A DNA stretch of 64,000 nucleotides, from positions 310,001 to 374,000 of the forward strand of contig NZ_VKAC01000001.1 in assembly GCF_008041935.1 (NCBI RefSeq), written 5' to 3'. Under the pieces are notes generated by a model. The model did no database searches and had not been told where the DNA came from. It was given only the letters and a program-made list of their open reading frames with translations. Shown here in pieces: positions 27,761 through 35,719 of the stretch; position 1 is the stretch's first letter, and the number at the start of each line of letters is the position of its first letter. The position numbers and the translations under genes were made by a program. Source of the DNA: Quadrisphaera setariae (lineage in GTDB: Bacteria; Actinomycetota; Actinomycetes; Actinomycetales; Quadrisphaeraceae).

Positions 27761-29020
27761 GTGCACCGCCGCGTGCAGGCGGCCACCATGGCCGCCGTCG
27801 TCCTCGCCGTCCTGCTGCTGGGACTGCCGCTGTGCGTCGCCGGCCTCGTGCTGCAGACCGAGCAGGCCCGCACCAGCGTCCAGGTGCGCGCGGACGCCGT
27901 CCTCGCCGCCGCCAGCAGCCGCCTCGCCACCGGGAGACCCGTGGACCGCGCGCTGCTGGAGGAGCACACCCAGCGCGACGGGCGCTGGCCGGCCAGCGTG
28001 GTGGTCGACCTGCCCGACGGCACCACCGTGGAGGCCGGCCCCGACAGAGCCAGCTCCGCCGTGGTGGGGCGCGCCGGCACCGCCGACGGGCTCGCGGTCA
28101 GCGTCACCGCCGCCCGCGGCAGCCTCTGGGCCGCCGACGCCCAGCTGGTGGTGCTCGTGGTGGGCCTGGCCGCGGGTGCCGTGGCCGCGGGCTCCGCCGT
28201 CGGCCTGGTGCAGGGGCGCCGGCTCGTGCGGCCCCTGGAGGACCTCGCCGACCGCGCCGAGCGCCTCGGCTCCGGCCAGGTGCCCACCACGCCGCCCCCC
28301 AGCGGCGTGGAGGAGGTCGACTCCGTGGCCCAGGCCCTGGTGCGCAGCGCCCAGCAGCTGCAGGCGCGCCTCGCCGTGGAGCGCCAGTTCGCCTCCGACG
28401 CCAGCCACCAGCTGCGCACCCCCCTCACCGCCCTGTCCATGCGCCTGGAGGAGGTGCTCGCCACCACCACCCAGCCCGCCGTCGCCGCTGAGGCCCAGGT
28501 CGCCCTGGAGCAGGTGGAGCGCCTCTCGGGCGTCGTCGACGACCTCCTCGCGCGCGCCCGGCTGCAGGCCAGCACCCCCCGCGAGCCGCTGGCCCTGGCG
28601 GGCGTGCTGGAGCAGCAGCGCGAGGAGTGGCGCCCCGCCTACGAGCGCGCCCGCCGAGAGCTCGCCGTGGACGTCCCCTCCCCGGCCGCCCGCGTGGTGG
28701 CCGGCGCCGGACCGCTGGCCCAGGCGCTCGCGGTGCTGCTGGAGAACAGCCTCGTGCACGGCGGCGGCACCACGAGCGTGAGCGTGCGGACCAGCAGCGA
28801 GCGCGGCGGGGACTGGGTGGTGCTCGAGGTCAGCGACGCGGGGCCGGGGGTGCCGGAGGACCTGGGCGGCCGGATCTTCGAGCGCTCGGTGAGCGGTGCG
28901 TCGGGCACGGGTCTGGGGCTGCCGCTGGCGCGCGACCTCATCACCGCCGAGGGAGGCCGCCTCGAGCTGGCGCGGACGCACCCCGCCACCTTCGCGGTGT
29001 TCCTGCGCGCCGCCCCCTGA
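27761..29020 (+). CDS. Sensor histidine kinase
   Basis: A 419-residue membrane kinase: helix 1 at about 10-32, a short periplasmic loop of about 90 residues, helix 2 at about 126-150, a HAMP linker (GRRLVRPLEDLADRAERLGS), the H-box FASDASHQLRTPLTAL with His216, and a C-terminal HATPase with N-box ENSLVHGGGTT, SDAGPGVPEDL and GTGLGLPLARDLI. The small extracytoplasmic loop suggests a small ligand or membrane-state signal. It is paired with the regulator just upstream. The GTG start 27761 follows GGGGCTGAGCA. Confidence 0.9.
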   Translation: MHRRVQAATMAAVVLAVLLLGLPLCVAGLVLQTEQARTSVQVRADAVLAAASSRLATGRPVDRALLEEHTQRDGRWPASVVVDLPDGTTVEAGPDRASSAVVGRAGTADGLAVSVTAARGSLWAADAQLVVLVVGLAAGAVAAGSAVGLVQGRRLVRPLEDLADRAERLGSGQVPTTPPPSGVEEVDSVAQALVRSAQQLQARLAVERQFASDASHQLRTPLTALSMRLEEVLATTTQPAVAAEAQVALEQVERLSGVVDDLLARARLQASTPREPLALAGVLEQQREEWRPAYERARRELAVDVPSPAARVVAGAGPLAQALAVLLENSLVHGGGTTSVSVRTSSERGGDWVVLEVSDAGPGVPEDLGGRIFERSVSGASGTGLGLPLARDLITAEGGRLELARTHPATFAVFLRAAP

Positions 29021-29041
29021 GGCGGTCTGCCACCTCGGGCC

Positions 29042-29551
29042 TCAGGCGCGGACGGTGTCGCGGCCGGGGTGGGGCTGGCCCGCCCGGCCGGTGCCGCGCG
29101 GGCGGCGGAACACCCACAGCCGGTACGCCACGTAGCGGAACGCGGTGCCCAGCCCGATGCCCACGAGGTTGGCGGCGTTGTCGGCCAGCGGGCCGCGCAG
29201 CCCCAGCACGTAGTGGCTGGTGGCGAGCACCGCCAGGCCGATGAGCAGGGCAGCGGCGTTCATGAGCACGAACATCGCCAGCTCCCGCAGGGCCGCCGGC
29301 CGGTTGCGGTGGCGGAACGTCCACCACCGGTTGCCGGCCCACGCGAACACCGTCGCCACGGACGCCGAGACGACCTTGGCGGTGAGGGGCTGGTCGGCCA
29401 GCAGGCCGCTGCCGCCGAACCGCAGCAGGTTGAAGAGGCCGACGTCGACGACGAACGCCAGCCCGCCCACCACGCCGAACGCGCCGAGCTCCCGGCTGTG
29501 CGCACGCCAGAGGCGACCCACGAGGGCGCGGGCGCTGGCGACCGTCTGCAC
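29042..29551 (-). CDS. GtrA-like four-helix membrane protein
   Basis: A 169-residue member of the GtrA/DPMS1-like family with four membrane helices. FGVVGGLAFVVDVGLFNLLR, VFAWAGNRWWTFRHR and FRYVAYRLWVFRR are the recurring family blocks. Family members are thought to move or present polyprenyl-linked sugars for cell-wall glycans. GTG 29551 lies six bases after TACGGT (29558-29563, complement), a leaderless start. It is divergent from purK over 84 bases, the same neighbourhood as in Mycobacterium. Confidence 0.87.
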   Translation of the reverse strand: MQTVASARALVGRLWRAHSRELGAFGVVGGLAFVVDVGLFNLLRFGGSGLLADQPLTAKVVSASVATVFAWAGNRWWTFRHRNRPAALRELAMFVLMNAAALLIGLAVLATSHYVLGLRGPLADNAANLVGIGLGTAFRYVAYRLWVFRRPRGTGRAGQPHPGRDTVRA

Positions 29552-29557
29552 CCCTCC

Positions 29558-29563
29558 ACCGTA
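29558..29563 (-). promoter_or_regulatory. -10 element TACGGT of the GtrA gene
   Basis: TACGGT on the minus strand ends six bases before GTG 29551, in a divergent promoter region shared with purK. Confidence 0.45.
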
Positions 29564-29621
29564 GGCGCCGCGCAGGCGTCGGGCGGGTGCGAGCGGTGTG
29601 CTCGGGCCCACGCCGGTCCCC

Positions 29622-29627
29622 TACCCT
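29622..29627 (+). promoter_or_regulatory. -10 element TACCCT of purK
   Basis: TACCCT ends eight bases before GTG 29636; no ribosome-binding sequence is present. Confidence 0.45.
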
Positions 29628-29635
29628 CGGGGGCC

Positions 29636-30889
29636 GTGACCGCCACGCCCGCTGCCACGACCCCGGCCACCCCCGCTGACCGGGCCAGCGACGCCCGCGA
29701 CGGCACCGCCGGGGCCACCGAGACCACCTTCCCCGTCGTCGCCGTGGTCGGGGCGGGCCAGCTCGCCCGGATGACCGTGCCACCTGCGGTGGGCCTCGGC
29801 GCCCGGCTGCGCGTGCTCGCCACCGACCCGGACGAGTCGGCCGCGCAGGTGGTGCCGGACGTGCAGCTCGGCAGCCCCGACGACCTCGCCGCGCTCCGGC
29901 GCCTCGCCCAGGGCGCCGCCGCGCTCACCCTCGACCACGAGCAGGTCCCCACCGAGCACCTGCGGGCGCTGGAGGCCGAGGGCGTCGCCGTGCGGCCCGG
30001 GCCCGACGCCCTCGAGCACGCCCAGGACAAGCTGCTCCTGCGCCGCCGCCTCGACGCGATGGGCGTGGCGGGGCCGGCCTGGGCGGAGGTGCGCTCCGCC
30101 GACGACCTCCGCGCCTTCGGCGAGCGCGCCGGCTGGCCGCTGGTGCTCAAGACCCCGCGAGGGGGCTACGACGGCAAGGGCGTCCTCGTGGTGGCCTCGC
30201 TCGACGAGGCCGCGGCGTGGCTGGAGCGGGCGGCGGGGGAGCCGCTGCTGGCCGAGGAGGCCGTGCGGTTCACCCGGGAGGTCGCCGTGATGGTGGCCCG
30301 CTCGCCCTCGGGACAGGCCGCGGCGTGGCCCGTGGTGGAGACCGTGCAGGTGGGCGGCGTGTGCCGGGAGGTCATCGCCCCGGCGCCGGACCTCGACGAC
30401 GACCTGTCCGCCCAGGCCACGGCGCTGGCGCTGCGCCTGGCCGGCGAGCTGGGCGTCACGGGGGTCATGGCCGTCGAGGGGTTCGAGGTGCCGGCCAGCC
30501 CCGCGACGGACGGCGCCTCCCCGAGGTTCCTCGTCAACGAGCTGGCCATGCGGCCGCACAACAGCGGCCACTGGACCATCGAGGGCTCCGTGACCTCGCA
30601 GTTCGAGCAGCACCTGCGCGCCGTGCTGGACCTCCCGCTGGGCTCGACCGCGCCGCGCGCCCGCTGGACGGTGATGGTCAACGCCCTCGGTGGCGACTAC
30701 CCCGACCTCTTCCACTCCCACCTGCACGTCATGGCGCGCGACCCCGCCGTCAAGGTGCACCTGTACGGCAAGTCGGTGCGGCCCGGTCGCAAGATCGGGC
30801 ACGTGACTGCGTGGGGTGACGACCTCGACGCCGTGCGCGCCCGCGCCGCGCACGCCGCCGACTACATCACCGGCACCGTCGACGGCTGA
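29636..30889 (+). CDS. purK: N5-carboxyaminoimidazole ribonucleotide synthase
   Basis: A 417-residue ATP-grasp enzyme of purine synthesis that joins AIR, ATP and bicarbonate to give N5-CAIR, the substrate of PurE. Motifs: VVGAGQLARMTVPPAVGLG, LDHEQVPTEHLRAL, LKTPRGGYDGKGVLVV (ATP-grasp loop), VNELAMRPHNSGHWTIEGS and TSQFEQHLRAVLDLPLG. The first 35 residues are a Thr/Ala/Asp-rich extension of no known role. GTG 29636 is leaderless-type. Unlike in most actinobacteria, purE is not adjacent: it lies 6 kb downstream at 36849. Confidence 0.93.
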   Translation: MTATPAATTPATPADRASDARDGTAGATETTFPVVAVVGAGQLARMTVPPAVGLGARLRVLATDPDESAAQVVPDVQLGSPDDLAALRRLAQGAAALTLDHEQVPTEHLRALEAEGVAVRPGPDALEHAQDKLLLRRRLDAMGVAGPAWAEVRSADDLRAFGERAGWPLVLKTPRGGYDGKGVLVVASLDEAAAWLERAAGEPLLAEEAVRFTREVAVMVARSPSGQAAAWPVVETVQVGGVCREVIAPAPDLDDDLSAQATALALRLAGELGVTGVMAVEGFEVPASPATDGASPRFLVNELAMRPHNSGHWTIEGSVTSQFEQHLRAVLDLPLGSTAPRARWTVMVNALGGDYPDLFHSHLHVMARDPAVKVHLYGKSVRPGRKIGHVTAWGDDLDAVRARAAHAADYITGTVDG

Positions 30890-30902
30890 GCCTGCTCCTG
30901 TC

Positions 30903-30959
30903 GCCCATGATCACTGTGATCATGGGCGCTGCGCGCACGGCCCGCCGTGATCATGGGCG
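30903..30959. repeat. Triple GTGATCATGGGC repeat
   Basis: A perfect palindrome, GCCCATGATCAC + T + its complement (30903-30927), is followed by a third half-site CCGTGATCATGGGCG at 30945-30959. It lies just after purK and may act as terminator. It shares its half-site with 15131-15171. Confidence 0.65.
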
Positions 30960-31030
30960 TTGTGCACACGCCGCCGCCGTGCCGCAGGTGACCGCGCTCA
31001 CCTGCAGCACGGCAGTGGCAGGGTTCCTGC

Positions 31031-32458
31031 GTGGAGACGACGCCACCCGCCCGGCCCGCAGCCCCAGCGCCCGACCTGCGGGTCGAGGGGTGCACCGCGC
31101 TCGTGCACGGCCTCAGCGGTGACGACGGTCCGGACGGCATCGGCTTCGCCGAGGACGTCGACGTCGAGGTCAGCGGCGGTCTCATCACGCGCGTCGGCCC
31201 CGCGCGCGACAGGTCGGAGCCCCGGGGCGCCCCGCCACCCGCGGAGGTGCTCGACGGGCGGGGGCTCCTCGCCGTCCCCGGTCTCGTCAACTGCCACACG
31301 CACGCCGCGATGGTGCTGTTCCGGGGGGCTGCGGAGGACGTCGACGTCCACACCTGGTTCAACGGGCGGATCTGGCCGATGGAGTCGAACCTCACCGAGC
31401 GCGACGTGGAGCTGGGCGCCCTGCTCGCCTGCGCGGAGATGCTCCTCGGCGGGACGACGACGTTCGCCGACCACTACTTCCACATGGATGCCGTGGCCCG
31501 TGCCGTCGAGGTGAGCGGCGTCCGTGCGGACCTCGGGTGGGCCAGCTTCTCCTCCGACGGCCCAGCGGGGCGCGAGCGAGGGCTCGACTTCGCCCTGCGC
31601 CAGCGCGGAGCGGCCGCGGGCCGGATCACCACGAGCCTGGCGCCTCACGCCCCGTACACGGTGACCGAGCCGGACCTCGCGGTGGTCGCGGAGCAGGCGC
31701 GCGAGCACCACCTGCCGGTGCACCTCCACGCCGCGGAGACGCTGGAGCAGACGCGGGCGAGCCTGGAGCGCACCGGTGCCACCCCGGTGCAGGTGCTGGC
31801 ACGCACCGGGCTGCTCGACGTCGAGGTCCTCGTGGCGCACGGCACCGGCGTCGTCGAGGCGGACCTGCCGCTGCTGGCCCAGGCCGCTGAGCGCGGCCTG
31901 GTGGGCGTGGCCTCCAGCCCGCGCTTCTACCTCAAGGCGGCCCACGGGACGACGCCCATCCGAGCCCTGACCAGCGCAGGCGTGCCCGTAGGGCTGGCCA
32001 CCGACGGCGCCGCCAGCAACGGCGACCTCGACCTCTGGGCGAGCCTGGAGGTCACCTCGCTGGTGCAGAAGTCCCTCGGCGGCGAGGGCGACCCGACGTG
32101 GATGACCAGCCGGCAGGTGCTCCACCACGCGACCACCCAGAGCGCGCAGGCCCTCCACCTCGCCGACCCCCGCTCCTCCCGCGGCGCGGTGGGTCGCCTC
32201 GCGCCGGGGTTCCGGGCGGACGTCGCCCTGCTGGACCTGTCGGCGCCCCACCTGCAGCCCGTGCACGACCTGGCCGCGACGCTCGTGCACGCCACCCGTC
32301 CCGGTGACGTCCGGCACGTGGTGGTGGACGGTCGGGTGGTGGTGCGCGACCGTCGCGTCCTCACCGTGGACGTGCCGGCGGTGCTGGAGGAGCTGCGCCC
32401 CCGCCTCGCCGCCCTCACCCGGCGGGACGTCGGCCGCATCCAGACCTACCGGCCCTAG
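31031..32458 (+). CDS. Amidohydrolase, MTA/SAH-deaminase-like
   Basis: A 475-residue metal-dependent amidohydrolase of the 5-methylthioadenosine/S-adenosylhomocysteine deaminase (TrzA/AtzA-like) group. Metal ligands: NCHTHAAMVLFRG, HLHAAET, VAHGTG and the Asp of ATDGAASNG. FADHYFHMD and the C-terminal composite domain ending VVVRDRR also fit. It should deaminate an adenosine derivative or a triazine-like ring. GTG 31031 is the likely start, six bases after CAGGGT. It lies downstream of purK with the palindromic repeat between them, and a purine-salvage link is reasonable but unproven. Confidence 0.85.
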   Translation: METTPPARPAAPAPDLRVEGCTALVHGLSGDDGPDGIGFAEDVDVEVSGGLITRVGPARDRSEPRGAPPPAEVLDGRGLLAVPGLVNCHTHAAMVLFRGAAEDVDVHTWFNGRIWPMESNLTERDVELGALLACAEMLLGGTTTFADHYFHMDAVARAVEVSGVRADLGWASFSSDGPAGRERGLDFALRQRGAAAGRITTSLAPHAPYTVTEPDLAVVAEQAREHHLPVHLHAAETLEQTRASLERTGATPVQVLARTGLLDVEVLVAHGTGVVEADLPLLAQAAERGLVGVASSPRFYLKAAHGTTPIRALTSAGVPVGLATDGAASNGDLDLWASLEVTSLVQKSLGGEGDPTWMTSRQVLHHATTQSAQALHLADPRSSRGAVGRLAPGFRADVALLDLSAPHLQPVHDLAATLVHATRPGDVRHVVVDGRVVVRDRRVLTVDVPAVLEELRPRLAALTRRDVGRIQTYRP

Positions 32459-32465
32459 GACGGCG

Positions 32466-32498
32466 AGAGCCCCGGACGCGGTCAGCGTCCGGGGCTCT
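32466..32498. terminator. Convergent terminator hairpin
   Basis: 14-base perfect arms AGAGCCCCGGACGC (32466-32479) and its complement (32485-32498) with a five-base loop, between the convergent amidohydrolase and AmaP-like genes. Confidence 0.75.
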
Positions 32499-32532
32499 GG
32501 CCGTCGGGGTGTCGGGTGTCGTGGGGGATCGG

Positions 32533-33114
32533 TCAGGCGACGCGCGCCATCCCCTTCGAACGGCGGGCGATGCGCACGTGCACCCTGCCGCGCACGTCCG
32601 GACGGCTCAGCACGGTGGCGAGGTCGCGGCTGACCTCCACCACGGCGGCGTCCAGGGCGAGCAGGTCCACCTCGGGTTCGGCGGTGACGTCCAGCTCGGC
32701 GATCAGCTGACCGCGCTCGGAGACGACCTTGCCCGACGCCGAGCGGACCCCGGCGACCTCGGCGATGACCTGGGCGGCCACGGCGGCGGCGGCGTCGCCG
32801 TCGAGGGCCAGGGACCCCTTGGACGAGGAACCGGGCAGGCGCAGGGCGTCCGTGCCGCGGTGCGGGACGTGCGCCAGCAGCCACCACAGGGCCAGCAGCC
32901 CGAGCACGAGCGCGCCAGCGGCGGTGGCGTAGGGCCACCAGCCCTGCTGGGCGGCATCGGTCGCGCCCTGGGTGGAGATGGACTGCGGCCCGCTCAGGCC
33001 GACGTCGTCGAGCAGTCCGAGGCCCCAGGCGCCGACGGCGGCGCCACCGGCGACGAGCACGAGGCCCAGCACGAAGATCGCCAAGCGGTCGAAGCCCGCG
33101 GTCTTGCGGCTCAT
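32533..33114 (-). CDS. amaP: AmaP-like alkaline shock membrane anchor
   Basis: A 193-residue protein with two membrane helices (about 10-32, LAIFVLGLVLVAGGAAVGAW; about 62-83, YATAAGALVLGLLALWWLLA) and a C-terminal Asp23-like alpha/beta domain (SLALDGDAAAAVAAQVIAEV... VHVRIARR). AmaP anchors Asp23 to the membrane in Firmicutes; here it is the last gene of a cluster with two Asp23 proteins. Its ATG lies one base after the stop of the DUF6286 gene. Confidence 0.75.
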   Translation of the reverse strand: MSRKTAGFDRLAIFVLGLVLVAGGAAVGAWGLGLLDDVGLSGPQSISTQGATDAAQQGWWPYATAAGALVLGLLALWWLLAHVPHRGTDALRLPGSSSKGSLALDGDAAAAVAAQVIAEVAGVRSASGKVVSERGQLIAELDVTAEPEVDLLALDAAVVEVSRDLATVLSRPDVRGRVHVRIARRSKGMARVA

Positions 33115-33115
33115 C

Positions 33116-33718
33116 TCAGGCTCCCTTCGAGCTGGTGGAGGAGGACACGGTCACGCGCGGAGGGGAGACCAGCGCCGACAGGGCGCGGTCCACGTCGCGC
33201 TGCACCGCGGAGGTCGTGGCGCTGTCGCCGGTGCTGGTGACGTCCACGGTGACCTTGCGGCGGGTCGCGGTGGCGGAGGCGTCCAGGACCCCGTCCACCT
33301 GCCGGGCGGCGCCGGCGGCGAGGCGGGCGACGTCGTTGGTGGTCAGGTGGGCGCCCAGGTCGCCGCGGAGGACGAGGGCTCGGCGCTTGCGCCGCGCGAA
33401 GGCGGTCACCAGCAGCACCAGGCCCAGCAGGACGGCGACGGCTGCGGGAGCCGCCAGCCACGTGGCCGGGGCCAGCCCGTCGGGTGCTGACAGCACCGCG
33501 CCCAGCCAGGTGCTCTGGCCGCCGTTGAGCCGGACCCACGCGTCCTGGCCCAGCACCACGGCGACCCCGAGGAGGAGGACGGCCAGCAGCGGGCCGAGCC
33601 AGCCGATGGTGCCGGCGCCGGTGGGCAGCGCCGCCGGGCGCAGCGGGCTGCCCTGGCCGGTCGCCTGCTGGCCGCGGGACCGGGTGCCCTCGGAGGTCGG
33701 TGCGGTGGGCGTGGTCAC
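33116..33718 (-). CDS. DUF6286-type Asp23-cluster membrane protein
   Basis: A 200-residue protein with a polar N-terminus of about 40 residues, two helices (about 40-60 and 93-112, VAVLLGLVLLVTAFARRKRR) and a C-terminal Asp23-like domain (DVARLAAGAARQVDGVLDAS... KVTVDVTSTG). This fits actinobacterial DUF6286 proteins, always found in Asp23 operons. The GTG start overlaps the preceding stop (GTGA). The exact role is unknown; a membrane dock for Asp23 is inferred. Confidence 0.72.
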   Translation of the reverse strand: MTTPTAPTSEGTRSRGQQATGQGSPLRPAALPTGAGTIGWLGPLLAVLLLGVAVVLGQDAWVRLNGGQSTWLGAVLSAPDGLAPATWLAAPAAVAVLLGLVLLVTAFARRKRRALVLRGDLGAHLTTNDVARLAAGAARQVDGVLDASATATRRKVTVDVTSTGDSATTSAVQRDVDRALSALVSPPRVTVSSSTSSKGA

Positions 33719-34170
33719 TGGACCCTCCTCGTGGCGGTGGCGCGCTGGTCGCGGACGACGGCGGAGATGGTGACGGTGACGGCGTCGGTCTCCACCGCGG
33801 CGAGCTGGGCCAGGCGGGTGGTGACGTGCTCGCGCACCTGCTGGGCGACCTGCGCCGCCGGGTGGGGCCAGACGAGGGCCACCTCGAGGGTGATGCGGGC
33901 CCGGTGGCCGGCGACCTGCGCCGAGGCGCGCGGCAGGGTGCGCCCGACGGCGCTCGTCAGCTGGTCGCTGATCTGGGACCCGAGGCCGGCAGCCTTGGAG
34001 GCGCTCTTGTTCTGGGTGGTGGTGGCCACGCCGGTGACCTCCATGGCGGCCGCCCGGGCGATGGCCACCACGACGCGCTCGGCGACCTGGAGGCTGCCGC
34101 GAGAGCCGGGTTCGGGCAGCGCCTGAGGTTCGGGCAGCGCGCTGGGCGCGGTGGACGTGTCGGTGCTCAT
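33715..34170 (-). CDS. Asp23/Gls24-family protein 2
   Basis: A 151-residue protein. After about 25 Pro/Glu-rich residues it contains the Asp23 core: GSLQVAERVVVAIARAAAME, VTGVATT, then ARITLEVALVWPHPAAQVAQ and a C-terminal strand-helix pair. It lacks a membrane helix and should bind the anchors encoded downstream. ATG 34170 follows GGAGG by five bases. Confidence 0.82.
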   Translation of the reverse strand: MSTDTSTAPSALPEPQALPEPGSRGSLQVAERVVVAIARAAAMEVTGVATTTQNKSASKAAGLGSQISDQLTSAVGRTLPRASAQVAGHRARITLEVALVWPHPAAQVAQQVREHVTTRLAQLAAVETDAVTVTISAVVRDQRATATRRVQ

Positions 34171-34181
34171 GGCGGCCTCCG

Positions 34182-34373
34182 TCAGCCGCGGCCGCGGCGG
34201 CCGAGGGCGGACAGCACGTCGATGCGGCCCTCCACCTGGGCGCCGATGAGCCAGCCGACGACGCCGAGGACGAGGGCGGCGACCAGGCCGCCGAAGCCTC
34301 CGGCGATGCCCGCGATGGCCAGGAGCAGGCCGGCGAGGGCTGCGGCCCAGGAGGCGGGGACTGCGTTCGTCAT
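34182..34373 (-). CDS. DUF2273 small membrane protein
   Basis: A 63-residue protein with two closely spaced hydrophobic segments: AAALAGLLLAIAGIAGGFGG and VAALVLGVVGWLIGAQVEGR. Size, the GWLIGAQVEG block and position between two Asp23 genes match DUF2273, which co-occurs with AmaP/Asp23. GGAGGAG lies five to seven bases before the ATG. Confidence 0.8.
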   Translation of the reverse strand: MTNAVPASWAAALAGLLLAIAGIAGGFGGLVAALVLGVVGWLIGAQVEGRIDVLSALGRRGRG

Positions 34374-34438
34374 GGGGTTCTCCTCCGAGTCGGTGCGTGG
34401 GACCGCCGGCTCGAGGGAGGGGCGGTCGAGTGGTGGGG

Positions 34439-34496
34439 TGCGGGCGGGGCGCTGGTCCGACCAGCGGCTGGTCGAGGGTGCAGCGCCCCGCCCGCA
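34439..34496 (-). terminator. Intra-operon hairpin in the Asp23 cluster
   Basis: TGCGGGCGGGGCGCTG (34439-34454) pairs perfectly with 34481-34496; the 26-base loop can form an inner GACCAGC/GCTGGTC stem. It lies in the only large gap of the cluster, after the first two genes, so it probably lowers expression of the downstream four or marks a processing site. Confidence 0.6.
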
Positions 34497-34504
34497 GGGG
34501 CGGC

Positions 34505-34918
34505 TCAGGCGCGCGGCGCAGGAGCCGCGAGGTCCTCCACGTGGACGTGGACCGGCTGCGGGGCGACGGCAGGACCGAGCGCCTCCACCGCGCGGTGCAC
34601 GGCCTGTGCCGTGGCGCGGATGTCAGTGGTCGTCTCCAGCACGAGGTGCACCGAGGTCCCGTCCTCGCGCAGGGCCACCCCCGCCACCCGGCGACCGGGC
34701 AGGAAGGTGGCGACTCCCCCGAGGGGGCCGCTGTGGAGCGCGGCCACCCCCGGGACGGCCAGCACCGCGGCGGCGACGACGTCGACGGGCTCGAGCACGC
34801 GACCCTCGATGACGGTGTCGTCCGTGGTGCTGAGGACCTCACCCGGCACCGGGGTCCGCGCCTCCGCGTCGACGCGGCCGGGGTCCGCGGGGCTGGTGGG
34901 AGTCAACGGGTGCGTCAC
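34505..34918 (-). CDS. Asp23-like protein of the cluster, divergent
   Basis: A 137-residue protein that lacks the strict Asp23 signature but keeps the fold pattern: VVAAAVLAVPGVAALHSGPL, then VAGVALREDGTSVHLVLETT and AQAVHRAVEALG. The N-terminal 40 residues are Thr/Pro/Asp-rich. The GTG start overlaps the first Asp23 stop by four bases. The function is unrecognised; it is placed by neighbourhood. Confidence 0.62.
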   Translation of the reverse strand: MTHPLTPTSPADPGRVDAEARTPVPGEVLSTTDDTVIEGRVLEPVDVVAAAVLAVPGVAALHSGPLGGVATFLPGRRVAGVALREDGTSVHLVLETTTDIRATAQAVHRAVEALGPAVAPQPVHVHVEDLAAPAPRA

Positions 34919-35379
34919 TGCACCCGGGCGGGCTTGGCCGGGGCGACGTCCTCGTCGTCGTCCTCGGAGGGGATGTGGACGTCGTTGACGTCGATGTTGA
35001 CCTCGGTGACCTCGAGGCCCGTCATCCGCTCGACCGAGGCGACGACGTTGCGGCGCACGCCGGCGGCGAGGTCGGCGATGGAGACGCCGTACTCGGCGAT
35101 GAGGTCGATGTCGACGGCGGCCTGCTTCTCGCCGACCTCCACCGAGATGCCCTGGGAGTGGTTGGTGGTGGCACCCGGGATGCGCTCGCGCAGGGCGCCG
35201 ATGGCGCGGGAGGCGCCGCCGCCCAGGGCGTAGACGCCGTTCACCTCGCGGGCGGCGATGCCGGCGATCTTCGACACGACGGTGTCGGCGATGGTGGTCG
35301 AGCCCTGCGCGCTGGTCAGCGCGCCCGGCTTGGCCGAGCTGACGACGGCGGTGCTGGTCTTGTCGGTCGTGGTGGACAT
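34915..35379 (-). CDS. Asp23/Gls24-family envelope stress protein 1
   Basis: A 154-residue Asp23 family protein: STTIADTVVSKIAGIAAREV then NGVYALGG, QAAVDIDLIAEYGVSIADLA, and the C-terminal VTEVNIDVNDVHIPSEDDDE acidic tail. It is the first gene of the six-gene minus-strand cluster and divergent from the ECF sigma gene, so both may be controlled from 35380-35719. The ATG start 35379 is preceded by GGAGAGGACGCC. Known members protect against alkaline and envelope stress. Confidence 0.87.
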   Translation of the reverse strand: MSTTTDKTSTAVVSSAKPGALTSAQGSTTIADTVVSKIAGIAAREVNGVYALGGGASRAIGALRERIPGATTNHSQGISVEVGEKQAAVDIDLIAEYGVSIADLAAGVRRNVVASVERMTGLEVTEVNIDVNDVHIPSEDDDEDVAPAKPARVQ

Positions 35380-35719
35380 GTCTGGCGTCCTCTCCTTCGT
35401 CGGCCTTTCGGCCGTCTCATCGGGTCTTCCGCGCTCGCCCCGGGCGGTGGGCCCGGAGTGCGCGACACATGCTGAGAGTCAGGTGGTGCCGGATCGTCAC
35501 GGTCGACTTCGTGTGACCTGGGTCACAGATCGCGACGGCCTCGGTGGAAGCGTGCACCAGCCGTTCGGATCGCGCACGACGAGTTCCGGTTGCCGCCCCC
35601 GGACGGTGGTGATCTGCTCCGAGGGCACGGCTCGGACGGCGAGCCACGACCCGCGGGAGCACGCCATCACCGCCGACGACGACCGCCCGCCCGCGGGCAG
35701 CGACGCCCCGGAGGAGCCC
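35380..35719. other. Divergent control region of the Asp23 cluster and sigma gene
   Basis: A 340-base gap with comparatively lower GC near 35460-35530. It carries the CRP-type palindrome at 35512-35527. The sigma frame stays open upstream of 35720 but no start there is better supported. No gene was recognised. Confidence 0.5.
35512..35527. promoter_or_regulatory. CRP/FNR-type operator TGTGACCTGGGTCACA
   Basis: An exact TGTGA-N6-TCACA palindrome, the consensus of the CRP/GlxR family. It lies 132 bases upstream of the Asp23 start and 192 upstream of the sigma start. Confidence 0.6.

Noticed and set aside
35258-35719. Longer N-terminus for the ECF sigma factor
   Set aside because: The frame is open, but the upstream part is low in family-like sequence, crosses the CRP-type site, and GTG 35720 has a good ribosome site.
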